NCBI RefSeq assembly: GCF_963678635.1
Contig: NC_087067.1
Coordinates: 18,427,018-18,491,017, forward strand
DNA: 64,000 nt
Direction: 5' to 3'
Source of the DNA: Symsagittifera roscoffensis
Taxonomy: Eukaryota > Xenacoelomorpha > Acoela > Convolutidae
Numbering within the stretch: the stretch's first letter is position 1; the number at the start of each line of letters is the position of its first letter. The notes under the pieces are model-generated. The model saw only the letters and a program-made list of their open reading frames with translations. It did not search any database and was not told the origin of the DNA. The position numbers and the translations under genes were made by a program. Of the stretch, positions 35,253 to 47,676 are shown piece after piece.

Positions 35253-35738
35253 AGTAGCTTTTTTAAATTGTTTTGCAGACCTGGAATTTTCGTCATCAGT
35301 GCATATTTCAAAAGTTACGAAAAAATTTCGCATGTCTTATAGTAATTCCGTCAAGTGTCAGGCAATTTTTCTGGAGTTAGCTTTAGCGTATTTTGCATTG
35401 AACAAAATCTTTGTGCAATTCCTTTTTATCAATTCCATGAAACTGGACTTTTTGATGCTGTCCAGGATCGCACTGGAGACCTTCTGCGTGTAAGGCAGAC
35501 GTGATAACCGCTACACCACAGCACCTGAGATTTCTGAAGTAGCTTCTTTTTCTTCTTTTGCAGACCTGGAATTTTTGTCATCAGTAAATTTGTCGAAAAT
35601 TTCGGAAAAACTTCGCATGTCTTAAACTATTTTCGTCACATGTTAGGCAATTTTTCCTGGAACTAGTTGAAATATTTTTTTCAACGAACAAAATCGTTGT
35701 AAAGTCTTTATTCGTCATTTTTATGACGATTGACTTTT

Positions 35739-35811
35739 TGATGCTATCCAGGATCGAACTGGAGACCTTCTGCGTGTTAGGCAGACGTGATAACCGCTAC
35801 ACCACAGCACC
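35739..35811 (-). tRNA. tRNA-Val(AAC), all stems paired with wobble
   Basis: It has the same sequence state as 27805: one G-U at the base of the acceptor stem, everything else consensus. Confidence 0.72.
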
Positions 35812-37161
35812 TGAGATTCTTAAGTAGCTTTTTAAAATTGTTTTGCAGACCTGGAATTTTCGTCATCAGTGCATATTTCAAAAGTCACCCAAAAATTTCG
35901 CATGTCTTATAGTAATTCCGTCAAGTGTCAGGCAATTTTTCTGGAGTTAGCTTTACCGTATTTTGCATTGAACAAACTCTTTGTGCAATTCCTATTTATC
36001 AATTCCATGAAACTGGACTTTTTGATGCTGTCCAGGATCGCACTGGAGACCTTCTGCGTGTAAGGCAGACGTGATAACCGCTACACCACAGCACCTGAGA
36101 TTTCTGAAGTAGCTTCTTTTTCTTCTTTTGCAGACTGGAGTTTTTGTCATCAGTGCATTTGTCGAAAATTTCGGAAAAACTTCGCATGTCTTAAACTATT
36201 TTCGTCACATGTTAGGCAATTTTTCCTGGAACTTGTTGAAATATTTTTTTCAACGAACAAAATCGTTTTATAGTCTTTATTCGTCATTTTTATGACGATT
36301 GACTTTCTGATGTTGTCCAGGATTGACTTGGAGACCTTCTGCATGTTAGGCAGACGTGATAACCGCTACATCACATCACCTGAGCTTGCTCAAGTAGCTT
36401 TTCTTTCTTGTTTTGCACACCTGGAGTTTTTTTCATCAGTGCATTTGTCGAAAATTTCGGAAAAACTTCGCATGTCTTAATTTATTTTCGTCACATGTTA
36501 GTCAATTTTTCCTGGAGTTAGTTGAAATAAATTTTTCAACGAACAAAATTTTGTACAGTCCTTATTCAACGTTTTTATGACAGTTGACTTTCTGATGCTA
36601 TCAGGATCGAACTGGAGACCTTCTGCGTGTTAGGCAGACGTGATAACCGCTACACCACAGCACCTGATATTCTTAAGTAGCTTTTTTAAATTGTTTTGCA
36701 GACCTGGAATTTTCGTCATCAGTGCATATTTCAAAAGTTACGAAAAAATTTCGCATGTCTTATAGTAATTCCGTCAAGTGTCAGGCAATTTTTCTGGAGT
36801 TAGCTTTAGCGTATTTTGCATTGAACAAAATCTTTGTGCAATTCCTTTTTATCAATTCCATGAAACTGGACTTTTTGATGCTGTCCAGGATCGCACTGGA
36901 GACCTTCTGCGTGTAAGGCAGACGTGATAACCGCTACACCACAGCACCTGAGATTTCTGAAGTAGCTTCTTTTTCTTCTTTTGCAGACCTGGAATTTTTG
37001 TCATCAGTAAATTTGTCGAAAATTTCGGAAAAACTTCGCATGTCTTAAACTATTTTCGTCACATGTTAGGCAATTTTTCCTGGAACTAGTTGAAATATTT
37101 TTTTCAACGAACAAAATCGTTGTAAAGTCTTTATTCGTCATTTTTATGACGATTGACTTTT

Positions 37162-37234
37162 TGATGCTATCCAGGATCGAACTGGAGACCTTCTGCGTGT
37201 TAGGCAGACGTGATAACCGCTACACCACAGCACC
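37162..37234 (-). tRNA. tRNA-Val(AAC), all stems paired with wobble
   Basis: This is the 1423-bp partner of 35739, identical across the 73 nt as far as I can see. Confidence 0.72.
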
Positions 37235-39723
37235 TGAGATTCTTAAGTAGCTTTTTAAAATTGTTTTGCAGACCTGGAATTTTCGTCATCAGTGCATATT
37301 TCAAAAGTCACCCAAAAATTTCGCATGTCTTATAGTAATTCCGTCAAGTGTCAGGCAATTTTTCTGTAGTTAGCTTTACCGTATTTTGCATTGAACAAAC
37401 TCTTTGTGCAATTCCTATTTATCAATTCCATGAAACTGGACTTTTTGATGCTGTCCAGGATCGCACTGGAGACCTTCTGCGTGTAAGGCAGACGTGATAA
37501 CCGCTACACCACAGCACCTGAGATTTCTGAAGTAGCTTCTTTTTCTTCTTTTGCAGACTGGAATTTTTGTCATCAGTGCATTTGTCGAAAATTTCGGAAA
37601 AACTTCGCATGTCTTAAACTACTTTCGTCACATGTTAGGCAATTTTTCCTGGAACTAGTTGAAATATTTTTTTCAACGAACAAAATCGTTGTAAAGTCTT
37701 TATTCGTCATTTTTATGACGATTGACTTTTTGATGCTATCCAGGAGCGAACTGGAGACCTTCTGCGTGTTAGGCAGACGTGATAACCGCTACACCACAGC
37801 ACCTGAGATTCTTAAGTAGCTTTTTAAAATTGTTTCGCAGACTGGAATTTTTGTCATCAGTGCATTTGTCGAAAATTTCGGAAAAACTTCGCATGTCTTA
37901 AACTATTTTCGTCACATGTTAGGCAATTTTTCCTGGAACTAGTTGAAATATATTTTTCAACGAACAAAATCGTTGTATAGTCTTTATTCGTCATTTTTAT
38001 GACGATTGACTTTCTGATCCTATCCAGGATCGAACTGGAGACCTTCTGCGTGTTAGGCAGACGTGATAACAGTTACACCACAGCACCTGAGATTCTTAAG
38101 TAGCTTTTTTAAATTGTTTTGCAGACCTAGAATTTTTGTCATCAGTGCATATTTCAAAAGTTACGAAAAAATTTCGCATGTCTTATAGTAATTCCGTCAA
38201 GTGTCAGGCAATTTTTCTGGAGTTAGCTTTACCGTATTTTGCATTGAACAAAATCTTTGTGCAATTCCTATTTATCAAATCCATGAAACTGGACTTTTTG
38301 ATGCTGTCCAGGATCGCACTGGAGACCTTCTGCGTGTAAGGCAGACGTGATAACCGCTACACCACAGCACCTGAGATTTCTGAAGTAGCTTCTTTTTCTT
38401 CTTTTGCAGACTGGAGTTTTTGTCATCAGTGCATTTGTCGAAAATTTCGGAAAAACTTCGCATGTCTTAAACTATTTTCGTCACATGTTAGGCAATTTTT
38501 CCTGGAACTAGTTGAAATTTATTTTTCAACGAACAAAATCGCTGTATAGTCTTTATTCGTCATTTTTATGACGATTGACCTTCTGATGCTGTCCAGGATT
38601 GACTTGGAGACCTTCTGCATGTTAGGCAGACGTGATAACCGCTACATCACAGCACCTGAGCTTGCTCAAGTAGCTTTTCTTTCTTGTTTTGCAGACCTGG
38701 AATTTTTGTCATCAGTGCATTTGTCGAAAATTTCGGAAAAACTTCGCATGTCTTAAACTATTTTCGTCACATGTTAGGCAATTTTTCCTGGAACTAGTTG
38801 AAATATATTTTTCAACGAACAAAATCGTTGTATAGTCTTTATTCGTCATTTTTATGACGATTGACCGTCTGATGCTGTCCAGGATTGACTTGGAGACCTT
38901 CTGCATGTTAGGCAGACGTGATAACCGCTACACCACAGCACCTGAGATTTCTGAAGTAGCTTCTTTTTCTTCTTTTGCAGACTGGAATTTTTGTCATCAG
39001 TGCATTTGTCGAAAATTTGGGAAAAACTTCGCATGTCTTAAACTATTTTCGTCACATGTTAGGCAATTTTTCCTGGAACTAGTTGAAATATATTTTTCAA
39101 CAAACAAAATCGTTATATAGTCTTTATTCGTCATTTTAATGACGATTGACTTTCTGATGCTGTCCAGGATTGACTTGGAGACCTTCTGCGTGTTAGGCAG
39201 ACGTGATAACCGCTACACCACAGCACCTGAGATTCTTAAGTAGCTTTTTAAAATTGTTTTGCATAACTGGAATTTTCGTAATCAGTGCATATTTCAAAAG
39301 TTACGAAAGAATTTCGCATGTCTTATAGTAATTCCGTCAAGTGTCAGGCAATTTTTCTGGAGTTAGCTTTACCGTATTTTGCATTGAACAAAATCTTTGT
39401 GCAATTCCTTTTTATCAATTCCATGAAACTGGACTTTTTGATGCTGTCCAGGATCGCACTGGAGACCTTCTGCATGTAAGGCAGACGTGATAACCGCTAC
39501 ATCACAGCACCTGAGCTTGCTCAAGTAGCTTTTCTTTCTTGTTTTGCACACCTGGAATTTTTTTCATCAGTGCATTTGTCGAAAATTTCGGAAAAACTTC
39601 GCATGTGTTAATTTATTTTCGTCACATGTTAGCCAATTTTTCCTGGGGTTAGTTGAAATAAATTTTTCAACGAACAAAATTATGTACAGTCCTTATTCAA
39701 CGTTTCTATGACAGTTGACTCTC

Positions 39724-39796
39724 TGATGCTATCCAGGATCGAACTGCAGACCTTCTGCGTTTAAGGCAGACGTGATAAACGCTACACCATAGTTCC
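39724..39796 (-). pseudogene. tRNA-Val-derived copy with anticodon TAA
   Basis: The loop CTTAAAC gives TAA, a leucine anticodon. The acceptor stem no longer pairs (plus tagttcc) and the T-stem is interrupted (gaactgcag). Its 2544-bp partner at 42268 also has a changed T-loop. Confidence 0.55.
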
Positions 39797-40554
39797 TCAG
39801 CTTTCTCAAATAGCTTCTTTTTCTTGTTTTGCAGACCTGGAATTTTGTCACCAGTGCATTTTTCGAAAATTACGGAAAATTTTCGCATGTCTTAATTTAT
39901 TTTCGTCACATGTTAGGCAATTTTTCCTGGAGTTAGTTGAAATATATTTTTCAACGAACAAATTCTTTGTACAGTCATTATTCATCATTTTAATGGTAGT
40001 TGACTTTCTGATGCTGTCCAGGATTGAATTGGAGAACATCTGCGTGTTAGGCAGACGTGCTAACAGCTACACCACAGCACCTGAGCTTTCTCAAGTAGCT
40101 TCTTTTTCTTGTTTTGCAGACCTGGAGTTTTTGTCATCAGTGCAAATGTCAAAAGTTACGGAAAAATTTCGCATGTCAGGCAATTTTTCTGGAGTCAGTT
40201 TCACCGTATTTTCCAATGAACAAATTTTTTGTGCAATCCATATTTATCAGTTCTATGATACTTCACTTTCTGCTGCTGTCCAGGATTGAACTGGAGACCT
40301 TCTGGGAGTAAGTCAGACGTGATAACCGCTACACCACAGCCCCTGAGCATTCACAAGTAGCTTCTTTTTCTTGTTTTGCAGACGTGGAATTTCATCAACA
40401 GTGCATTTGTCGAAAATTACGGAAAATTTTAGCATGTTTTAATGTATTGTCGTCACGTATCAGGCAATTTTTCCGGAGTTAGTGGAAATATAATTTTCAA
40501 CGAACAAAATCTTTGTACAGTCCTTATTCATCATTGTTATGATTATTGTCTTTC

Positions 40555-40627
40555 TGATGCTGTCCAGGATCGAACTGGAGACCTTCTGCGTGTTAGGCAG
40601 ACGTGATAACCGCTACACCACAGCACC
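40555..40627 (-). tRNA. tRNA-Val(AAC), all stems intact
   Basis: It is identical over 73 nt to the copies at 23297, 43099 and 44505. It sits downstream of a beta-type spacer with gtggaaatataattttcaac. Confidence 0.8.
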
Positions 40628-40836
40628 TGAGCTTCTTAAGTAGCTTTTTTTTATTGTTTTGCAGACTGGAATTTTCGTCATCAGTGCATATTTCAAAAGT
40701 TACGAAAAAATTTCGCATGTCTTATAGTAATACCGTCAAGTGTCAGGCAATTTTTCTGGAGTTAGCTTTACCGTATTTTGCATTGAACAAAATTTTTGTG
40801 CAATTCCATTTATCAATTCCATGAAACTGGACTTTT

Positions 40837-40909
40837 TGATGCTGTCCAGGATCGCACTGGAGACCTTCTGCGTGAAAGGCAGACGTGATAACCGCTACAC
40901 CACAGCACC
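40837..40909 (-). pseudogene. tRNA-Val-derived copy, TTC anticodon with TGCGATC T-loop
   Basis: Anticodon TTC arose here in the TGCGATC class, independently of the TTC copies at 10-20 kb. The partner copy is at 43381. The next relative at 44787 has TAC at this position but a different variable-loop change. Confidence 0.5.
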
Positions 40910-41283
40910 TGAGATTTCTCAATGAGCTTCTTTTTCTTCTTTTGCAGACCTGGAATTTTTGTCATCAGTGCTGTTGTCGAAAATTTCGGAAAAACGTCGC
41001 ATGTCTTAAACTATTTTCGTCACATGTTAGGCAATTTTTCCTGGAACTAGTTGAAATATATTTTTCAACGAACAAAATAAAATCGTTGTATAGCCTTTAT
41101 TCGTCATTTTTATGACGGTTGACTTTCTGATGCTGTCCAGGATTGACTTGGAGACCTTCTGCATATTAGGCAGACGTGATAACCGCTACATCACAGCACC
41201 TGAGCTTGCTCAAGTAGTTTTTCTTTCTTTTTTTGCACACCTGGAATTTTTGTCATCAGTGCATTTGTCGAAAATTACGGAAA

Positions 41284-43827
41284 ATTTTCGCATGTCTTAA
41301 TTTATTTTCGTCACATGTTAGGCAATTTTTCCTGGAACTAGTTGAAATATATTTTTCAACGAACAAAATCGTTGTATAGTCTTTATTCGTCATTTTTATG
41401 ACGATTGACCGTCTGATGCTGTCCAGGATTGACTTGGAGACCTTCTGCATGTTAGGCAGACGTGATAACCGCTACACCACAGCACCTGAGATTTCTGAAG
41501 TAGCTTCTTTTTCTTCTTTTGCAGACTGGAATTTTTGTCATCAGTGCATTTGTCGAAAATTTCGGAAAAACTTCGCATGTCTTAAACTATTTTCGTCACA
41601 TGTTAGGCAATTTTTCCTGGAACTAGTTGAAATATATTTTTCAACAAACAAAATCGTTATATAGTCTTTATTCGTCATTTTAATGACGATTGACTTTCTG
41701 ATGCTGTCCAGGATTGACTTGGAGACCTTCTGCGTGTTAGGCAGACGTGATAACCGCTACACCACAGCACCTGAGATTCTTAAGTAGCTTTTTAAAATTG
41801 TTTTGCATAACTGGAATTTTCGTAATCAGTGCATATTTCAAAAGTTACGAAAGAATTTCGCATGTCTTATAGTAATTCCGTCAAGTGTCAGGCAATTTTT
41901 CTGGAGTTAGCTTTACCGTATTTTGCATTGAACAAAATCTTTGTGCAATTCCTTTTTATCAATTCCATGAAACTGGACTTTTTGATGCTGTCCAGGATCG
42001 CACTGGAGACCTTCTGCATGTAAGGCAGACGTGATAACCGCTACATCACAGCACCTGAGCTTGCTCAAGTAGCTTTTCTTTCTTGTTTTGCACACCTGGA
42101 ATTTTTTTCATCAGTGCATTTGTCGAAAATTTCGGAAAAACTTCGCATGTCTTAATTTATTTTCGTCACATGTTAGCCAATTTTTCCTGGGGTTAGTTGA
42201 AATAAATTTTTCAACGAACAAAATTATGTACAGTCCTTATTCAACATTTCTATGACAGTTGACTCTCTGATGCTATCCAGGAACGAACTGCAGACCTTCT
42301 GCGTTTAAGGCAGACGTGATAAACGCTACACCATAGTTCCTCAGCTTTCTCAAATAGCTTCTTTTTCTTGTTTTGCAGACCTGGAATTTTGTCATCAGTG
42401 CATTTTTCGAAAATTACGGAAAATTTTCGCATGTCTTAATTTATTTTCGTCACATGTTAGGCAATTTTTCCTGGAGTTAGTTGAAATATATTTTTCAACG
42501 AACAAATTCTTTGTACAGTCATTATTCATCATTTTAATGGTAGTTGACTTTCTGATGCTGTCCAGGATTGAATTGGAGAACATCTGCGTGTTAGGCAGAC
42601 GTGCTAACAGCTACACCACAGCACCTGAGCTTTCTCAAGTAGCTTCTTTTTCTTGTTTTGCAGACCTGGAGTTTTTGTCATCAGTGCAAATGTCAAAAGT
42701 TACGGAAAAATTTCGCATGTCAGGCAATTTTTCTGGAGTCAGTTTCACCGTATTTTCCAATGAACAAATTTTTTGTGCAATCCATATTTATCAGTTCTAT
42801 GATACTGCACTTTCTGCTGCTGTCCAGGATTGAACTGGAGACCTTCTGGGAGTAAGTCAGACGTGATAACCGCTACACCACAGCCCCTGAGCATTCACAA
42901 GTAGCTTCTTTTTCTTCTTTTGCAGACGTGGAATTTCATCAACAGTGCATTTGTCGAAAATTACGGAAAATTTTAGCATGTTTTAATGTATTGTCGTCAC
43001 GTATCAGGCAATTTTTCCGGAGTTAGTGGAAATATAATTTTCAACGAACAAAATCTTTGTACAGTCCTTATTCATCATTGTTATGATTATTGTCTTTCTG
43101 ATGCTGTCCAGGATCGAACTGGAGACCTTCTGCGTGTTAGGCAGACGTGATAACCGCTACACCACAGCACCTGAGCTTCTTAAGTAGCTTTTTTTTATTG
43201 TTTTGCAGACTGGAATTTTCGTCATCAGTGCATATTTCAAAAGTTACGAAAAAATTTCGCATGTCTTATAGTAATACCGTCAAGTGTCAGGCAATTTTTC
43301 TGGAGTTAGCTTTACCGTATTTTGCATTGAACAAAATTTTTGTGCAATTCCATTTATCAATTCCATGAAACTGGACTTTTTGATGCTGTCCAGGATCGCA
43401 CTGGAGACCTTCTGCGTGAAAGGCAGACGTGATAACCGCTACACCACAGCACCTGAGATTTCTCAATGAGCTTCTTTTTCTTCTTTTGCAGGCCTGGAAT
43501 TTTTGTCATCAGTGCTGTTGTCGAAAATTTCGGAAAAACGTCGCATGTCTTAAACTATTTTCGTCACATGTTAGGCAATTTTTCCTGGAACTAGTTGAAA
43601 TATATTTTTCAACGAACAAAATAAAATCGTTGTATAGCCTTTATTCGTCATTTTTATGACGGTTGACTTTCTGATGCTGTCCAGGATTGACTTGGAGACC
43701 TTCTGCATATTAGGCAGACGTGATAACCGCTACATCACAGCACCTGAGCTTGCTCAAGTAGTTTTTCTTTCTTTTTTTGCACACCTGGAATTTTTTGTCA
43801 TCAGTGCATTTGTCGAAAATTACGGAA
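41284..43827 (-). repeat. 2544-bp higher-order repeat, copy 2 (9 monomers)
   Basis: tRNA-like segments start at 41414, 41699, 41983, 42268, 42553, 42815, 43099, 43381 and 43672, each 2544 bp after its partner. Its second half is itself repeated once more with a 1406-bp period. Confidence 0.88.
43099..43171 (-). tRNA. tRNA-Val(AAC), all stems intact
   Basis: This is the 2544-bp partner of the copy at 40555, with no change in the 73 nt. Confidence 0.8.
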
Positions 43828-45206
43828 AATTTTCGCATGTCTTAATTTATTTTCGTCAAATGTTAGGCAATTTTTCCTGGAGTTAGTTGAAATATATTTT
43901 TCAACGAACAAATTCTTTGTACAGTCATTATTCATCATTTTAATGGTAGTTGACTTTCTGATGCTGTCCAGGATTGAATTGGAGAACATCTGCGTGTTAG
44001 GCAGACGTGCTAACAGCTACACCACAGCACCTGAGCTTTCTCAAGTAGCTTCTTTTTCTTGTTTTGCAGACCTGGAGTTTTTGTCATCAGTGTAAATGTC
44101 AAAAGTTACGGAAAAATTTCACATGTCAGGCAATTTTTCTGGAGTCAGTTTCGCCGTATTTTCCAATGAACAAATTTTTTGTGCAATCCATATTTATCAA
44201 TTCTATGATACTGCACTTTCTGCTGCTGTCCAGGATCGAACTGGAGACCTTCTGGGAGTAAGTCAGACATGATAACCGCTACACCACAGCCCCTGAGCTT
44301 TCACAAGTAGCTTCTTTTTCTTCTTTTGCAGACGTGGAATTTCATCAACAGTGCATTTGTCGAAAATTACGGAAAATTTTAGCATGTTTTAATGTATTGT
44401 CGTCACGTATCAGGCAATTTTTCCGGAGTTAGTGGAAATATAATTTTCAACGAACAAAATCTTTGTACAGTCCTTATTCATCATTGTTATGATTATTTTC
44501 TTTCTGATGCTGTCCAGGATCGAACTGGAGACCTTCTGCGTGTTAGGCAGACGTGATAACCGCTACACCACAGCACCTGAGCTTCTTAAGTAGCTTTTTT
44601 TTATTGTTTTGCAGACTGGAATTTTCGTCATCAGTGCATATTTCAAAAGTTACGAAAAAATTTCGCATGTCTTATATTAATCCCGTCAAGTGTCAGGCAA
44701 TTTTTCTGGAGTTAGCTTTACCGTATTTTGCATTGAACAAAGTTTTTGTGCAATTCCATTTATCAATTCCATGAAACTGGACTTTTTGATGCTGTCCAGG
44801 ATCGCACTGGCGACCTTCTGCGTGTAAGGCAGACGTGATAACCGCTACACCACAGCACCTGAGATTTCTCAATGAGCTTCTTTTTCTTCTTTTGCAGACC
44901 TGGAATTTTTGTCATCAGTGCTGTTGTCGAAAATTTCGGAAAAACGTCGCATGTCTTAAACTATTTTCGTCACATGTTAGGCAATTTTTCCTGGAAATAG
45001 TTGAAATATATTTTTCAACGAACAAAATAAAATCGTTTCTATAGCCTTTATTCGTCATTTTTATGACGGTTGACTTTCTAATGCTGTCCAGGATTGACTT
45101 GGAGACCTTCTGCATATTAGGCAGACGTGATAACCGCTACATCACAGCACCTGAGCTTGCTCAAGTAACTTTTCTTTCTTGTTTTGCACACCTGGAATTT
45201 TTGTCA
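43828..45206 (-). repeat. 1406-bp duplication (5 monomers) of 42395-43800
   Basis: tRNA-like segments start at 43959, 44221, 44505, 44787 and 45079. They match 42553 to 43672 at +1406/1407. The duplication junction falls near 43801 inside a spacer. Confidence 0.85.
44505..44577 (-). tRNA. tRNA-Val(AAC), all stems intact
   Basis: Third member of the 40555/43099 lineage. The tRNA part is unchanged although neighbouring spacers have picked up substitutions. Confidence 0.8.
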
Positions 45207-45647
45207 TCAGTGCATTTGTCGAAAATTTCGGAAAAACTTCGCATGTCCTAATTTATTTTCGTCACATGTTAGCCAATTTTTCCTGGAGTTAGTTGAAATA
45301 AATTTTTCAACGAACAAAATTTTGTATAGTCCTTAATCAACGTTTTTATGACAGTTGACTTTCTGATGCTATCCAGGATCGAACTAGAGACCTTCTGCGT
45401 GTAAGGCAGACGTGATAACCGCTACACCACAGTTCCTCAGCTTTCTCAAGTAGCTTCTTTTTCTTGTTTTTCAGACCTGGAATTTTGTCATCATTGTATT
45501 TATAGAAAATTACGGAAAATTTTTGCATGTCTTAATGTATTGTCGTCACGTATCAGGCAATTTTTCCTGAGTTAGTGGAAACATATTTTTCACCGAACAA
45601 AATCTTTGTACAGTCCTTATTCATCATTATTATGATAATTGTCTTTC

Positions 45648-45720
45648 TGATGCTGTCCAGGATCGAACTGGAGACCTTCTGCGTGTAAGGCAGACGTGAT
45701 AACCGCTACACAACAGCACC
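45648..45720 (-). tRNA. tRNA-Val-like, anticodon TAC, one D-arm change
   Basis: This is the best TAC copy in the window. All stems pair, B box intact, TAC in a standard loop. The only visible change is plus ctacacaac for ctacaccac near the start of the D-stem. Confidence 0.7.
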
Positions 45721-46482
45721 TGAGCTTTCTGAAGTAGCTTCTTTTTCTTGTTTTGCAGACCTGGAATTTTTGTCATCAGTGCATTTGTCGAAAATTTCGG
45801 AAAAACTTCGCATGTCTTAATTTATTTTCGTCACATGTCAGGCAGTTTTTCTGGAGTTAGTTGAAATTTATTTTTCAACGAACAAAATCATTGTACAGTC
45901 CTTATTCGTCATTTTTATGACGATTGACTTTCTGATGCTGTCCAGGGTTGACTTGGAGACCTTCTGCATGTTCGGCAGACGTGATAACCGCTACATCACC
46001 GCATCTGAGCTTACTCAAGTAGCTTCTTTTTCTTGTTTTGCATGAAGACCTGGAATTTTTGTCATCAGTGCAAATGTCAAAAATTACGGAAAAATTTTGC
46101 ATGTCAGGCAATTTTTCTGGAGTCAGTTTCACCGTATTTTCCAATGAACAAAATCTTTGTGCAATCCATATTTATCAATTCTATGATACTGCACTTTCTG
46201 CTGCTGTCCAGGATCGAACTGGAGACCTTCTGCGTGTAAGTCAGACGTGATAACTGCTACACCACAGCTCCTGAGCTTTCAGAAGTAGCTTCTTTTTCTT
46301 GTTTTGCAGACCTGGAATTTTGTCATCATTGTATTTATAGAAAATTACGGAAAATTTTTGCATGTCTTAATGTATTGTCGTCACGTATAAGGCAATTTTT
46401 CCTGAGTTAGTGGAAATATATTTGTCACCGAACAAAATCTTTGTACAGTCCTTATTCGTCATTATTATGATAATTGTCTTTC

Positions 46483-46555
46483 TGATGCTGTCCAGGATCG
46501 AACTGAAGACCTTTTGCGTGCAAGGCAAACGTGATAACCGCTACACAACAGCACC
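46483..46555 (-). pseudogene. tRNA-Val-derived copy with anticodon TGC
   Basis: The loop CTTGCAC gives TGC, an alanine anticodon. The anticodon stem is weakened (plus ttttgcgtgcaaggcaaac). It is the 835-bp relative of the good TAC copy at 45648. Confidence 0.5.
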
Positions 46556-47317
46556 TGAGCTTTCTGAAGTAGCTTCTTTTTCTTGTTTTGCAAACCTGGA
46601 ATTTTTGTCATCAGTGCATTTGTCGAAAATTTCGGAAAAACTTCGCATGTCTTAATTTATTTTCGTCACATGTCAGGCAGTTTTTCTGGAGTTAGTTGAA
46701 ATATATTTTTCAACGAACAAAATCATTGTACAGTCCTTATTCGTCATTTTTATGACGATTGACTTTCTGATGCTGTCCAGGGTTGACTTGGAGACCTTCT
46801 GCATGTTCGGCAGACGTGATAACCGCTACATCACAGCATCTGAGCTTACTCAAGTAGCTTCTTTTTCTTGTTTTGCATGAAGACCTGGAATTTTTGTCAT
46901 CAGTGCAAATGTCAAAAATTACGGAAAAATTTTGCATGTCAGGCAGTTTTTCTGGAGTCAGTTTCACCGTATTTTCCAATGAACAAAATCTTTGTGCAAT
47001 CCATATTTATTAATTCTATGATACTGCACTTTCTGATGCTGTCCAGGATCGAACTGGAGACCTTCTGCGTGTAAGTGAGACGTGATAACTGCTACACCAC
47101 AGCTCCTGAGCTTTCAGAAGTAGCTTCTTTTTCTTGTTTTGCAGACCTGGAATTTTATCAACAGTGCATTTGTCGAAAATTACGGAAAATTTTAGCATGT
47201 CTTAATGTATTGTCGTCACGTATCAGGAAATTTTTCCGGAGTTAGTGGAAATATAATTTTCAACGAACAAAATGTTTGTACAGTCCTTATTCATCATTGT
47301 TCTGATATTTGTCTTTC

Positions 47318-47390
47318 TGATGCTGTCCAGGATCGAACTGGAGACCTTCTGCCTGTTAGGCAGACGTGATTACCGCTACACCACAGCACC
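47318..47390 (-). tRNA. tRNA-Val(AAC), loop base 38 variant
   Basis: Loop CTAACAG with anticodon AAC. The D-loop reads GGTAATCAC. All stems pair and both promoter boxes remain. A matching copy is at 49837. Confidence 0.62.
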
Positions 47391-47603
47391 TGAGCTTTCT
47401 GAAGTAGCTTCTTTTTCTTGTTTTGCAAACCTGGAATTTTTGTCATCAGTGCATTTGTCGAAAATTTCGGAAAAACTTCGCATGTCTTAATTTATTTTCG
47501 TCAAATGTTAGGCAATTTTTCCTGGAGTTAGTTGAAATATATTTTTCAACGAACAAATTTCTTGTACAGTCATTATTCGTCATTTTAATGGTAGTTGACT
47601 TTC

Positions 47604-47676
47604 TAATGCTGTCCAGGATCGAACTGGAGACCTTCTGCGTGTTAGGCAGACGTGATTACCGCTACACCACAGCACC
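47604..47676 (-). tRNA. tRNA-Val(AAC), near intact
   Basis: The 3' acceptor strand ends ATT, giving a G-U closing pair at position 1-72. The D-loop has GGTAATCAC. The remainder is consensus. Confidence 0.62.

Larger units (their letters stand above)
35253..38739 (-). repeat. 1423-bp repeat, about 2.3 copies, plus following monomers
   Basis: tRNA-like segments start at 35453, 35739, 36023, 36308, 36593, 36876, 37162, 37446, 37731, 38015, 38299 and 38584. The 1423-bp period runs from about 34392 to 37600. The marker gtcacccaaaa occurs at 35884 and 37307. Copies 36593 and 35170 share a 1-bp deletion before the T-stem (ctatcagg). Confidence 0.86.
38740..41283 (-). repeat. 2544-bp higher-order repeat, copy 1 (9 monomers)
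   Basis: tRNA-like segments start at 38870, 39155, 39439, 39724, 40009, 40271, 40555, 40837 and 41128. It contains one fully intact AAC copy (40555) among eight defective ones. Confidence 0.88.
45207..47603 (-). repeat. tRNA-Val satellite array with 835-bp duplication
   Basis: tRNA-like segments start at 45364, 45648, 45933, 46199, 46483, 46768, 47034 and 47318. About 45659-46493 is repeated at 46494-47328 (3 monomers). The T-loop class returns to mostly TTCGATC here. Confidence 0.87.
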
